From Candidatus Martarchaeota archaeon (GTDB taxonomy: Archaea > Micrarchaeota > Micrarchaeia > Norongarragalinales > UBA8480): DNA of 11,570 nt. The notes below the pieces were generated by a model that searched no databases, was not told the DNA's origin, and saw nothing but the letters and a program-made list of their open reading frames with translations. Below are positions 1 through 6,388 of this stretch, piece after piece (position 1 is the first letter of the stretch; every line of letters starts with the position of its first letter). Position numbers and translations under genes: made by a program. Location of the stretch: NCBI GenBank assembly GCA_023474775.1, contig JAMCXP010000026.1, positions 1-11,570 on the forward strand, given 5' to 3'.

Positions 1-438
1 TTTGGAATCTACTTGGAGAAAGACGCGGTAGCAGGAATTTCAAGCGCTTCTGAAATGATAATAATAATGATTCCAGAGCCGTCCTCTCTTGCCGATGCGC
101 TCAAAGTAAAAAGCTTCGCTGAAATAAACAACATAAAAATCGACGGGATTGTAACAAACTTCATCACAAGAGACAAAAGCGAAATCAAAAAACAGGATTT
201 GGAAACGCTCATGGGTGTTAAGGTAATCGCGGAACTGCCCTATGACATAGAAGTTAAAAGAGCCGCGGGAGAGCAAAAACCTGTGATTATAAAAAGTCCT
301 GAAAGCGCTTTCAGCCACGCACTGCTGGATTTAACCTCGTTTCTTTCAGGAGTTCAGACAATAAAACCGCAGGTGAAGGTTAAAAAGGGTTTTCTGCAAA
401 ACCTAATATACGGTTTAACGCATTTATTCAAAAAATAA
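1..438 (+). CDS. MinD/ParA-family P-loop ATPase, C-terminal part (5' end outside window)
   Basis: The frame is open from base 1, so this is the C-terminal 145 residues of a longer gene. The TTG at 13 is probably not the true start. What remains matches the second half of MinD-type ATPases: a segment like EKDAVAGISSASE, a hydrophobic strand, then PEPSSLADALKVKSFAE, which fits the conserved P-E-P-S-x-x-D-A region, then a strand ending VTNF and a downstream ELPYD segment. The Walker A and switch motifs lie upstream of the window. The C-terminus is basic and amphipathic (KKGFLQNLIYGLTHLFKK), like the membrane-targeting helix of MinD. Archaeal MinD homologues act in cell division placement or in positioning surface structures; which applies here cannot be told. 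The LSm gene follows after 29 bases. Confidence 0.85.
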   Translation, partial: FGIYLEKDAVAGISSASEMIIIMIPEPSSLADALKVKSFAEINNIKIDGIVTNFITRDKSEIKKQDLETLMGVKVIAELPYDIEVKRAAGEQKPVIIKSPESAFSHALLDLTSFLSGVQTIKPQVKVKKGFLQNLIYGLTHLFKK

Positions 439-467
439 TTTTGAAAAAAAGAGAGTGAAAAATTTTT

Positions 468-692
468 ATGGCTGAAAAAAGACCTTTTGATGTTCTGAAC
501 GGAGCTTTAAACAAAAACGTCCTGGTAAAGCTTAAGGGCGACGTTGAAGTGAGAGGCGTTTTGATGAGCTTCGACGTTCACATGAACCTCGTCCTTGACA
601 GCAGCGAAGAGCTGAAAAACGGGGAGCTGAAAAGAAAACTCGGCACCGTTCTACTGAGAGGAGACACGGTCGTCTTTGTCTCGCCTGCTTAA
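468..692 (+). CDS. Archaeal LSm/Sm-like RNA-binding protein
   Basis: A 74-residue single-domain LSm protein, the usual size for archaeal SmAP/LSm. The Sm1 motif is visible at about residues 17-45 (LVKLKGDVEVRGVLMSFD followed by HMNLVLD), where the D-x-H-M-N-L pattern forms the RNA-base pocket. The Sm2 motif is LLRGDTVVFVSP at about 62-73, with the conserved R-G-D. Such proteins form rings that bind U-rich RNA and are linked to RNA processing and turnover. The ATG at 468 follows an AGTGA Shine-Dalgarno-like motif at 454-458. The gene ends 9 bases before a tRNA gene, so the two are probably co-transcribed. In many archaea LSm is followed by ribosomal protein L37e; that gene is not here. Confidence 0.93.
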   Translation: MAEKRPFDVLNGALNKNVLVKLKGDVEVRGVLMSFDVHMNLVLDSSEELKNGELKRKLGTVLLRGDTVVFVSPA

Positions 693-701
693 TTTTTTTA
701 A

Positions 702-773
702 GGGCCAATGGTGAAACGGTATCACACCTCTTTGGCGTAGAGGAGGCTCCGGGTTCGAATCCCGGTTGGTCCA
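702..773 (+). tRNA. tRNA-Ala, anticodon GGC
   Basis: A full cloverleaf folds by hand. The acceptor stem GGGCCAA (702-708) pairs with TTGGTCC (766-772), including a G3-U70 wobble, the alanine identity element. The D stem is GTGA/TCAC (711-714, 722-725), the anticodon stem CCTCT/AGAGG (727-731, 739-743), the loop TTGGCGT with anticodon GGC at 734-736, the variable loop AGGCT, and the T arm CCGGG-TTCGAAT-CCCGG. The discriminator base is A773. CCA is not encoded, as is common in archaea, and there is no intron. No TATA box sits about 26 bases upstream, so expression is probably from the LSm transcript. A T-rich run follows. Confidence 0.97.
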
Positions 774-789
774 TTTTATTTTTTCTTTA
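774..789 (+). terminator. T-rich tract after tRNA-Ala
   Basis: Almost uninterrupted T residues directly follow the tRNA discriminator base, as expected of an archaeal oligo-T termination signal. No hairpin other than the tRNA itself is seen. The call rests on composition only. Confidence 0.45.
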
Positions 790-838
790 ACCATGCAAAA
801 TATTCTATCTAACTTTTTACACGTCCACAAAAGAAAGA

Positions 839-848
839 TTTAAATATA
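839..848 (+). promoter_or_regulatory. TATA box for the MNT-HEPN pair
   Basis: TTTAAATATA matches the archaeal TATA consensus closely. It lies 19 bases before the ATG at 868, which places the expected transcription start on or next to the start codon, so the message is probably leaderless. A second AT-rich stretch (ATATAAAT) sits too close to the ATG to serve as the TATA box. Confidence 0.7.
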
Positions 849-867
849 TTGTAGACGTATATAAATT

Positions 868-1326
868 ATGACCTATACTGAGATTAAAAAAAGGAGCGGT
901 AAAATGTATTTCTACAGAGTTTTGTCCGTTAGAAGCGGCTCCCGAGTAAATAAGATCAGAAAATACCTGGGAGTGAATTTGAATAAGAAAACTCTAAACA
1001 AAAAGGAGTTTTCAGCAGACACAGAATTAAAAGAATTCAAAGCAAGCGGCGACATTGCCAAGATTAAAAAAATCATTGCCCAAGTTTTGAGAAAATATAA
1101 TGTCAGAAAAGCGAGCTTGTTTGGAAGTTACGCCAGAGGAAATCAGAGAAAAAATAGCGATATAGACCTTTTAATTGAACCCCCTAAAAACATAGGTTTT
1201 GAGTTTGTAGGCATAGCATTCGATTTAGAGAAGGCTTTAAAGAAAAAAGTCGATCTGATGACTTACAAGGGAATCAGCCCTCATCTAGAAAAGTATATAA
1301 TAAAAGATGAGGTGAGGGTGATATGA
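868..1326 (+). CDS. MNT-domain nucleotidyltransferase with extra N-terminal module; predicted MntA-type antitoxin
   Basis: This 152-residue protein has two parts. Residues about 66-150 form a minimal nucleotidyltransferase domain with the motif G86-S87-x10-D98-I-D100 (in FGSYARG...NSDIDL) and a likely third acidic residue at D129 (KKVDLMTY). Residues 1-55 are a separate basic module with the pattern YFYRVLSVRSGSRVNKIRKY followed by LGVNL, a short domain I recall at the N-termini of archaeal and bacterial Fic-type and other proteins; its function is not known to me. In characterised MntA-HepT systems MntA is the antitoxin and AMPylates a tyrosine of the HEPN toxin; that role is inferred here. 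The gene overlaps hepT by four bases (ATGA), so translation is coupled. No Shine-Dalgarno motif precedes the ATG and a TATA box does, suggesting a leaderless start. Confidence 0.88.
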   Translation: MTYTEIKKRSGKMYFYRVLSVRSGSRVNKIRKYLGVNLNKKTLNKKEFSADTELKEFKASGDIAKIKKIIAQVLRKYNVRKASLFGSYARGNQRKNSDIDLLIEPPKNIGFEFVGIAFDLEKALKKKVDLMTYKGISPHLEKYIIKDEVRVI

Positions 1327-1673
1327 GTGAACATCACGATATATTCTACCTTAAACACATACTTGACGCAATAACCAATGTCGAAGAATCGCTAAAAAAG
1401 CTTTCAAAAAAGCATTTTTTAAAGAACAAGGATGTGAGAGACGCTAACGTAAGAAGACTAGAAGTCATAGGAGAAGCCGTGAAAAACATATCAAACAAAC
1501 TCAAACACAACCACAAAGAAGTCGAATGGAAAAGGATAGCGGCTACAAGAGATAAAATAATTCATCATTACTTTGGAATCGACTTTGAGATCGTATGGAA
1601 TATTATTAAAAAAGATTTGCCAAAGTTAAAAAAACAAGTTAAAAAAATAAAATCAGAACTCAAAACCGATTAA
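1323..1673 (+). CDS. HepT-like HEPN-domain protein (DUF86), predicted RNase toxin
   Basis: A 116-residue, mostly helical protein of the HepT/DUF86 family. The catalytic HEPN motif R-x4-H-x-Y is intact at R76-DKII-H81-H-Y83 and is followed by the family's FGID. The upstream segment VRRLEVIGEAVKNIS at about 43-57 is typical of the family. HEPN toxins cleave RNA (tRNA in a studied case) and are neutralised when the partner MNT enzyme modifies the motif tyrosine; all residues needed for both are present. The start ATG overlaps the stop of the MNT gene, and GGTGAGGGTGAT just upstream (1311-1322) is a strong Shine-Dalgarno region. The C-terminal tail is lysine-rich. The gene stops four bases before the convergent minus-strand gene. 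Confidence 0.9.
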   Translation: MSEHHDIFYLKHILDAITNVEESLKKLSKKHFLKNKDVRDANVRRLEVIGEAVKNISNKLKHNHKEVEWKRIAATRDKIIHHYFGIDFEIVWNIIKKDLPKLKKQVKKIKSELKTD

Positions 1674-1677
1674 ATTT

Positions 1678-2268
1678 TCATCCAATCTCTTTTATTTTTT
1701 TATGCAACTCCAACTCTTTGTCAAACATTCCAAGCCTACCGTAAGCCTCTGAAGCTAGAAACAGGAGTTCTTTTCTGCTCCACCCAGAATTTGGCTCAGG
1801 ATTCTCGCCTGCCAGCTCAAATTCCATTGCAGCCTGTTTTTTAATCTCATTATTATTTGAACTCCACAAAATCTTTCCTCTTTCAAGATGATTGCTTTCA
1901 GGAACAATGCGTGGTTTTTTTTTGTGACTGAAGTCAAGAATCGAATACGCCTTTTTAATAATCCTGTTGCTTTTCGCTTCGTCTATAGCGTCTATGAAAA
2001 GATTTGAGCTTAACTCCTTTATTCTTCTGAAGTTTTCAGTGTTTTCCCTGCTTGGGTTTTCAAAAAACTTTTTCCCGGCCAAAGCAAGATGATGGTCTAC
2101 GAAGCGATACCTCGAGTTCGCGGTTATAAACTCATCCAGCCTTCCGCTCAACTCTTCCGCTGTGTAATTTTTCATGCCATTTAAAGAAAAGCCATTATTT
2201 TTAACTTTTTTGAATTGACCGGCATTCCTACAAAACTTTTTTAACCATTCAACGCTTAAAGCTTTCAT
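1678..2268 (-). CDS. Hypothetical protein, helical, possible TPR-like C-terminus
   Basis: This 196-residue protein belongs to no family I recognise. It is charged and soluble-looking, with no signal peptide or membrane segment. The first 35 residues are basic (several K/R among FCRNAGQFKKVKNNG). The middle is predicted helical from composition. The last 30 residues (ASEAYGRLGMFDKELELHKK) resemble one tetratricopeptide-like hairpin with the A-x-x-x-Y/L-G pattern, which would suggest protein binding, but one copy is weak evidence. The start ATG is 13 bases from the start of the divergent glycosyltransferase gene, so its promoter must lie inside that gene's coding sequence. It converges on hepT with a four-base gap. 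The length and clean reading frame support a real gene. Confidence 0.65.
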   Translation of the reverse strand: MKALSVEWLKKFCRNAGQFKKVKNNGFSLNGMKNYTAEELSGRLDEFITANSRYRFVDHHLALAGKKFFENPSRENTENFRRIKELSSNLFIDAIDEAKSNRIIKKAYSILDFSHKKKPRIVPESNHLERGKILWSSNNNEIKKQAAMEFELAGENPEPNSGWSRKELLFLASEAYGRLGMFDKELELHKKIKEIG

Positions 2269-2274
2269 GGTGAT
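2269..2274 (+). promoter_or_regulatory. Shine-Dalgarno GGTGAT fixing a TTG start
   Basis: GGTGAT lies seven bases before the TTG at 2282. It fits the 3' end of archaeal 16S rRNA and fixes the TTG as the start of the GT4 gene. It occupies almost all of the 13-base space between the two divergent start codons. Confidence 0.75.
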
Positions 2275-2281
2275 TTAACTT

Positions 2282-3388
2282 TTGAGAATAGCTTTTTTTT
2301 CAGACACTTACCTTCCAAACATAGATGGTGTTGTTTCAAGTATAATTTCATTCAAAAAAGAATTGAATTCAAATGGAAACTACGTTGGTGTTTTAGCTCC
2401 TGGCGCTAAAACCATGAAAACAAAAGACGTTTTTCTCTACCGTTCAATTCCCTTTCCGCCTTACCCTCAGTACAGAATAGCGCTTGGATTCGACCCTATA
2501 ATCGACTTTAAAAGAAATGGTTTTGACGTTGTCCACTGCCATGGAGTGGCTTCAATGGGCTTAAACGCGATAATCTCTTCAAAACTTTTCAAAAAGCCTT
2601 CAGTAGCTACTTTCCACACAATGCTTCCCCTAGCAACTTCCTACTTGTCTGAAAATTCAACTCTTCAGAATTTCTTCACAGATTTTTCATGGAAGGCGAT
2701 AAAACCTTTCTACAACTCCTTCAACACCACTTTAGCTCCGTCGCTTGTCATCAAAAAAGCTCTTGAAGAGCACGGAGTTCAAAACACCCAAGTTTTAAGC
2801 AACGGAGTTGACCTTGAAGTATTCAAGCAGGGTTCAACCAATTTAAAAAAGAAGCTTGGGTTGAACGGGAAAGTGGTTTTATTCTCGGGAAGAATGACAA
2901 AGGAAAAAAACATCGACGTTGTAATAAAAGCCATTCCGCTAATTTCAAAAAGAATCAACTCCTCCTTCCTTTTCGTGGGAGACGGGCCTGAACTTGAAAA
3001 ACTAAAACTTAAATCAAAGGGAATGAAAAATGTTTTTTTCACAGGAAGGGTGCCGCACTCTCAAATCACAAGTTACATCAACGCCTGCGACGTCAGCGTC
3101 AGCGCTTCAACTTTTGAAACATTCGGCTTGTCACTGCTTGAAAGTATGGCCTGCGGAAAGCCGGTCGTAGGAGCCGACAGCCTGGCAATACCTGAGTTTG
3201 TTTCTGAAAAAAACGGTGGTTTGTTCGAACCATACAATCACGAAGAGTTGAGTGAAAAAGTGGTTGAAATACTCTCAAACTCCAAAAAATATAAAAGCAA
3301 AAGCATGGAAGCGCTGAAAACAGCCGAAAAGTTTTCAATCAAAAAACAAACGAAGAAACTGGAAAGAATATATGAAAAGATAATTTAA
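2282..3388 (+). CDS. GT4-family (GT-B fold) glycosyltransferase
   Basis: A 368-residue retaining glycosyltransferase of the GT4 family, of normal length. The N-terminal Rossmann domain starts at once (MRIAFFSDTYLPNIDGVVSS, with the glycine-rich acceptor-side loop) and contains DVVHCHG at about 82-88 and FHTMLP at 111-116. The donor-binding domain has NGVD (174-177), FSGRMTKEKN (201-210), FVGDGPE (231-237) and the E-x7-E motif at E279/E287 in FETFGLSLLE, then GKPVVG. The N-terminal half resembles lipid and mannosyl transferases such as the MgtA/SQD2/PimB-like group, so a glycolipid or lipid-linked glycan role is plausible, but donor and acceptor cannot be read. The start is TTG with a good Shine-Dalgarno motif. 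No membrane segment is seen. It ends seven bases before the convergent thioredoxin-like gene. Confidence 0.9.
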   Translation: MRIAFFSDTYLPNIDGVVSSIISFKKELNSNGNYVGVLAPGAKTMKTKDVFLYRSIPFPPYPQYRIALGFDPIIDFKRNGFDVVHCHGVASMGLNAIISSKLFKKPSVATFHTMLPLATSYLSENSTLQNFFTDFSWKAIKPFYNSFNTTLAPSLVIKKALEEHGVQNTQVLSNGVDLEVFKQGSTNLKKKLGLNGKVVLFSGRMTKEKNIDVVIKAIPLISKRINSSFLFVGDGPELEKLKLKSKGMKNVFFTGRVPHSQITSYINACDVSVSASTFETFGLSLLESMACGKPVVGADSLAIPEFVSEKNGGLFEPYNHEELSEKVVEILSNSKKYKSKSMEALKTAEKFSIKKQTKKLERIYEKII

Positions 3389-3395
3389 CTGCGGT

Positions 3396-4082
3396 TTAAG
3401 AGCTTGCGTTTGCAAAAGAATTGTAATAACCATTTAACTGCTGCTGCGTTTGAATTCCTGTTAAAACTTTGCCGGGAATCACAATCTCAGGGGTGGAAGA
3501 GACGCTGTAAAGCGATGACAAAAGCTCGATTTCAGGGCTTTGACTTTCCAAATCCATGTCAAAAGAGTAAACCATAACGTTGGAATGCGCCTCCCTGAAC
3601 GAAGTTAAATACCCTCCCTGCTCTCCGCATGAACTGCAGTTTTCATTTGAATAAAAATAGCCGACCACAAAATAAGGATTGCCGCACTCCTCGTTTATTT
3701 TCTGAAGAAGCATGAAATCCCTTGCCTCCAAAGTGGAGTATTCAACCTTTAGCGAAAGGACAGAAGCGTCGTTCGAGCCGTACTTGCTTTCTAGAAACTG
3801 AAGGTTTGAGCCCATCTGAAAAGTCTGCTGCTGAAAATTTCCAACTTCTTTTTCAAGAGTGCTGCACAAAATCGCCTGAGAGTAAGAGGAACTGTTGATA
3901 AGGGTTAAAAGCTGAAGGTTATAACTGCTCTCTTCTAATTGGTTAATCTGCTGCTGAATCTGGTTTGTTGTTTGGCTTGCGATTTGAATTCCTATAAAAA
4001 CCCCAACCGCGAAAATAAGCAGTGTTATTACAAGAGTGGTGAGATGAATGTTTGATGAAATTTTTCTTTTTATCTTTTCCAT
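3396..4082 (-). CDS. Membrane-anchored thioredoxin-like protein with CxxC
   Basis: A 228-residue protein with a short basic N-terminus, one membrane segment at about residues 14-36, and a Gln-rich probable coiled coil at 37-58 (TNQIQQQINQLEESS). From about 136 on there is a thioredoxin-like fold: strand VVGYFYS, active-site C149-S-S-C152, strand VMVYSFDMD, and the cis-proline loop STPEIVI with P198. Two more cysteines (73 and 133) lie between. By the positive-inside rule the redox domain faces out of the cell. It could form or exchange disulfides in exported proteins, with the cysteine-rich pilin at 10319 a candidate substrate (inference). It is the last gene of a minus-strand operon. Its Shine-Dalgarno GAGGTGG (4089-4095) overlaps the stop codon of the preceding GT2 gene. 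Confidence 0.82.
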   Translation of the reverse strand: MEKIKRKISSNIHLTTLVITLLIFAVGVFIGIQIASQTTNQIQQQINQLEESSYNLQLLTLINSSSYSQAILCSTLEKEVGNFQQQTFQMGSNLQFLESKYGSNDASVLSLKVEYSTLEARDFMLLQKINEECGNPYFVVGYFYSNENCSSCGEQGGYLTSFREAHSNVMVYSFDMDLESQSPEIELLSSLYSVSSTPEIVIPGKVLTGIQTQQQLNGYYNSFANASS

Positions 4083-4085
4083 TTA

Positions 4086-5279
4086 CTACCACCTCTGTTT
4101 TTTAAAAGTCAACTCCTCTCCTATTGTAATAATCCAGAAAATCGTTATAAGAAAGGAATACAAAACCAAGTACAACGCTATTGTTATTGGGTTCATCTTC
4201 TCTTTTAAATGTTTTGAAGCAACCCAAATCCACAAAACGCTTAAAACGAATATTATTATGCTGATAACCTGAAGCGCATTAAAACCATAATAAAAAACTT
4301 CAAACCCATACTTGAAAAACTGCATTGCCGAGCCGTTTAAAAGCGAGACTATTGAAATGAAAAAAACCGCCAGCACTGCTATAGATCCTATCAAGCCAAG
4401 CGGAAAAATCATAATTCCAAAATCCCCGTAATTTGGATTCAACACTTTTTTATACTTCCAATAATTTCTCAAACCGCCCCTGTTCCACCTAACCCTCTGC
4501 CTTATCAGCGCCTTGAGAGTCTGCGGCACTTCAGTCCACACGCTTGCGTTCATCGAGCTTACTATCCTATAGTTATGCGCCTGAATCCTGTAAGCGATCT
4601 CCTGATCCTCCAACAGACTGGTCTCGTCAAACAAGCCGACCTCGTCGAAAACTCTTCTCCTGAAAACGCTCAACGGCCCGGGAGTAACAGTGACGCTGTC
4701 AAGAAAAGAAAGAAGCCTTCTGGAGACTATTGTCAAAAGATATTCAACATGCTGTACCTTCTCGATTATCTTCCTGGGCTTGTATACCTTTATTGCAGAA
4801 GTGGCTGCCATAACCTCGGCGTCTTTGAAAAAACTTGTCATTTTTTTAAGCGATTTAATATGAACGTAAGAATCCGAATCAAGAGTGGCGACAAGCTCGG
4901 TGTCAGCCCTTTTAATCCCATAGTTTACCGCGCTGCTCTTCCCCCCGTTTTTCTTTGAGAAAGCCCTTACGTTTCTGTACTTTTTTTCAAGCCGTTTCAT
5001 TTCATTGAAAGTGCCGTCCCTACTCCCGTCGTCTACTAAAAATACCTTTAAACTATTTTTAGGGTAGTCGCTTTTCATCAAAACATCTACGGTCTTGCTT
5101 AAAACCTTCTCCTCATTATAACAGGGAATTATAACCGTTATGGAAGGAGTGTAAACCCCTGTTGTTTTTTCTTGCATTTCATCCTTTTTTTCAACGGTAA
5201 GCAGAAGATAAAACACAGTTATATACAAAGTGATAAAAGCTATAACATACATGAGAATCGTTACCGCTTGCTCGAGCAT
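4086..5279 (-). CDS. Membrane GT2 glycosyltransferase (processive/PgaC-IcaA-like)
   Basis: A 397-residue family 2 glycosyltransferase with the full set of processive-type motifs: DDGSRDGT (83-90), DSDS (134-137, metal/UDP-sugar binding), the catalytic-base region EDQE (224-227) and QRVRW (261-265). TPGPLSVFRR at 199-208 fits the acceptor channel region of this group. There is one membrane helix at the N-terminus (about 5-28) and three near the C-terminus (about 288-313, 333-355, 364-387), the layout of polysaccharide synthases that polymerise and export a sugar chain. A dolichol- or lipid-directed transferase cannot be excluded. It is the middle gene of a tight operon, six bases after the upstream gene and three before the thioredoxin-like gene. 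Confidence 0.92.
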   Translation of the reverse strand: MLEQAVTILMYVIAFITLYITVFYLLLTVEKKDEMQEKTTGVYTPSITVIIPCYNEEKVLSKTVDVLMKSDYPKNSLKVFLVDDGSRDGTFNEMKRLEKKYRNVRAFSKKNGGKSSAVNYGIKRADTELVATLDSDSYVHIKSLKKMTSFFKDAEVMAATSAIKVYKPRKIIEKVQHVEYLLTIVSRRLLSFLDSVTVTPGPLSVFRRRVFDEVGLFDETSLLEDQEIAYRIQAHNYRIVSSMNASVWTEVPQTLKALIRQRVRWNRGGLRNYWKYKKVLNPNYGDFGIMIFPLGLIGSIAVLAVFFISIVSLLNGSAMQFFKYGFEVFYYGFNALQVISIIIFVLSVLWIWVASKHLKEKMNPITIALYLVLYSFLITIFWIITIGEELTFKKQRW

Positions 5280-5285
5280 TTATTC

Positions 5286-5783
5286 TCAACCCTTTTTCCC
5301 TGCCTTCAACCCTTCTATGAATTCGCTTTTTCTCTTTAACTCTTCATTGTATTTTCTTTTTTCTTCTCCTGTCAATGTCTTCTCAATTATAAAAGAAGTG
5401 TAATTCTGAATAGTTTGAGAAATATCAAGAAGCGTGGCGTGAGCCTCTTCTAGGCTTAAATTTATCTTCCCTGGTTTTTCAACTTCTATACTGGAAGGAG
5501 CGTACTTCAAAACAATGTTGACAAGAGCGTTGAAACTCTCGGCCAAAACTTTGACCTCGCTGTAAGTCGAGAACTCCCCGTTTTTCTCAATAGGCTCTCT
5601 AACCACTCCCTTGCAATAAATAACTCCTGGCTCTTTCGTGACTTTCTGCGTCACATCCACAAGAGCATTCTGGACAGCGGGTTTTTCAACCCCGTAAGAG
5701 TCGAAAAACAAAACCGCCAGAATAGCCCCCTTCTGCACCGCCTGGCCTATCAACCCTTCAACATCCCTTTCAGTGTACTCCAT
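5286..5783 (-). CDS. Conserved archaeal protein of unknown function
   Basis: A 165-residue soluble protein. I recall similar proteins in other archaea, all without assigned function. Visible features are an N-terminal alpha/beta part with strand ILAVLFFDSYG, then VIYCKGVVREPIEK and FSTYSEVKVLAESFNALVNI, and a helical C-terminal half ending in a lysine-rich tail. No catalytic motif is evident. I chose the ATG at 5783: the GTG at 5795, which would add MILR, lies inside the AGTGAT motif that best serves as the Shine-Dalgarno site, seven bases from the ATG. This is the first gene of the operon with the GT2 and thioredoxin-like genes, which suggests but does not prove an envelope-related job. It is divergent from carS. 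Confidence 0.78.
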   Translation of the reverse strand: MEYTERDVEGLIGQAVQKGAILAVLFFDSYGVEKPAVQNALVDVTQKVTKEPGVIYCKGVVREPIEKNGEFSTYSEVKVLAESFNALVNIVLKYAPSSIEVEKPGKINLSLEEAHATLLDISQTIQNYTSFIIEKTLTGEEKRKYNEELKRKSEFIEGLKAGKKG

Positions 5784-5790
5784 TCTTAAA

Positions 5791-5796
5791 ATCACT
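5791..5796 (-). promoter_or_regulatory. Shine-Dalgarno AGTGAT that decides the start at 5783
   Basis: On the minus strand AGTGAT precedes the ATG at 5783 by seven bases, the same spacing as GGTGAT before the TTG at 2282. The in-frame GTG within it is therefore probably not a start codon. Confidence 0.5.
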
Positions 5797-5827
5797 TAAT
5801 TTTTTTTCAATTACTTTTGACGCGCTA

Positions 5828-5837
5828 ATCTTAAAAA
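5828..5837. promoter_or_regulatory. Possible shared TATA element between carS and the minus-strand operon
   Basis: ATCTTAAAAA on the plus strand (TTTTTAAGAT on the minus strand) is the best TATA-like sequence in the short divergent region. Counting about 26 bases each way puts start points near 5860 for carS and near 5807 for the minus-strand operon. Both are just ahead of the preferred start codons (5869 and 5783). It is a weak match. Confidence 0.35.
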
Positions 5838-5868
5838 CATGTTTGTTTTTAATTTTTTCAGTTTTAAC

Positions 5869-6387
5869 ATGGATTTAACCTTTTTGATTGAATTAATAAT
5901 ATTCATACTGCCAGCCTACTTCGCAAACGCCTCGCCTGTAATATTCGGTGGGGGAAAAGACGCTATTGACTTCAACCTTTCATTCAACCGTGAAAGGCTG
6001 TTTGGAAAGGGAAAAACAATCAAAGGATTTTTAAGCGGCCTGCTCATAGGCTCCCTTGTCGGAATTGCATTGGCCTTCATCCCCCTCTACCCATTCAACG
6101 TTTCGTTTCTGGTTAAAATAAAAATAGGCTTTCTTTTATCCCTGGGGGCTTTGACAGGCGATTTGTTAGGAAGCTTCGTTAAAAGAAGAATGCGCTTAAA
6201 ATCAGGCTCGCCTAGTTTTCTTCTCGACCAACTGCCATTCATAATATTTGCCCTCATATTCATTTATCCCTACTCCTTCACTCTCAGCATAATCGCTTGG
6301 CTTTTCCTGATAACACTCTCTCTTATGCTTCACGTCTTCTTCAACTGGCTGGCCAATAAAATAGGATTGAAAAAAGTGCCATGGTAA
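5869..6387 (+). CDS. carS: CDP-archaeol synthase (CTP:2,3-di-O-geranylgeranyl-glycerol-phosphate cytidylyltransferase)
   Basis: A 172-residue multi-pass membrane enzyme that transfers CMP from CTP to unsaturated archaetidic acid, giving CDP-archaeol for all polar head groups of archaeal lipids. Family signatures are clear: LPAYFANASPVIFGGGKD (about 14-31), RLFGKGKTIKG (43-53), GFLLSLGALTGDLLGSFVKR (87-106) and SGSPSFLLDQLPF (112-124). About five hydrophobic helices are present. An upstream in-frame ATG at 5839 would add ten residues (mostly Phe and Asn). I prefer 5869 because family members usually have about 15 residues before the PAY motif and the likely TATA element points to a transcript start near 5860. 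The archaeosortase-like gene starts one base after the stop codon, so they form an operon. Confidence 0.93.
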   Translation: MDLTFLIELIIFILPAYFANASPVIFGGGKDAIDFNLSFNRERLFGKGKTIKGFLSGLLIGSLVGIALAFIPLYPFNVSFLVKIKIGFLLSLGALTGDLLGSFVKRRMRLKSGSPSFLLDQLPFIIFALIFIYPYSFTLSIIAWLFLITLSLMLHVFFNWLANKIGLKKVPW

Positions 6388-6388
6388 A

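Noticed and set aside
532..774. 80-codon minus-strand frame starting MDQPGFEPGASS
   Set aside because: This is the well-known false peptide from translating a tRNA gene backwards; it covers the tRNA and the LSm gene.
793..843. 16-codon frame between the tRNA and the MNT gene
   Set aside because: Very short, no initiation signal, and it runs into the TATA box of the MNT gene.
4575..4958. 127-codon plus-strand frame
   Set aside because: It lies antisense inside the GT2 gene, whose motifs are all intact; no initiation signal or recognisable protein.
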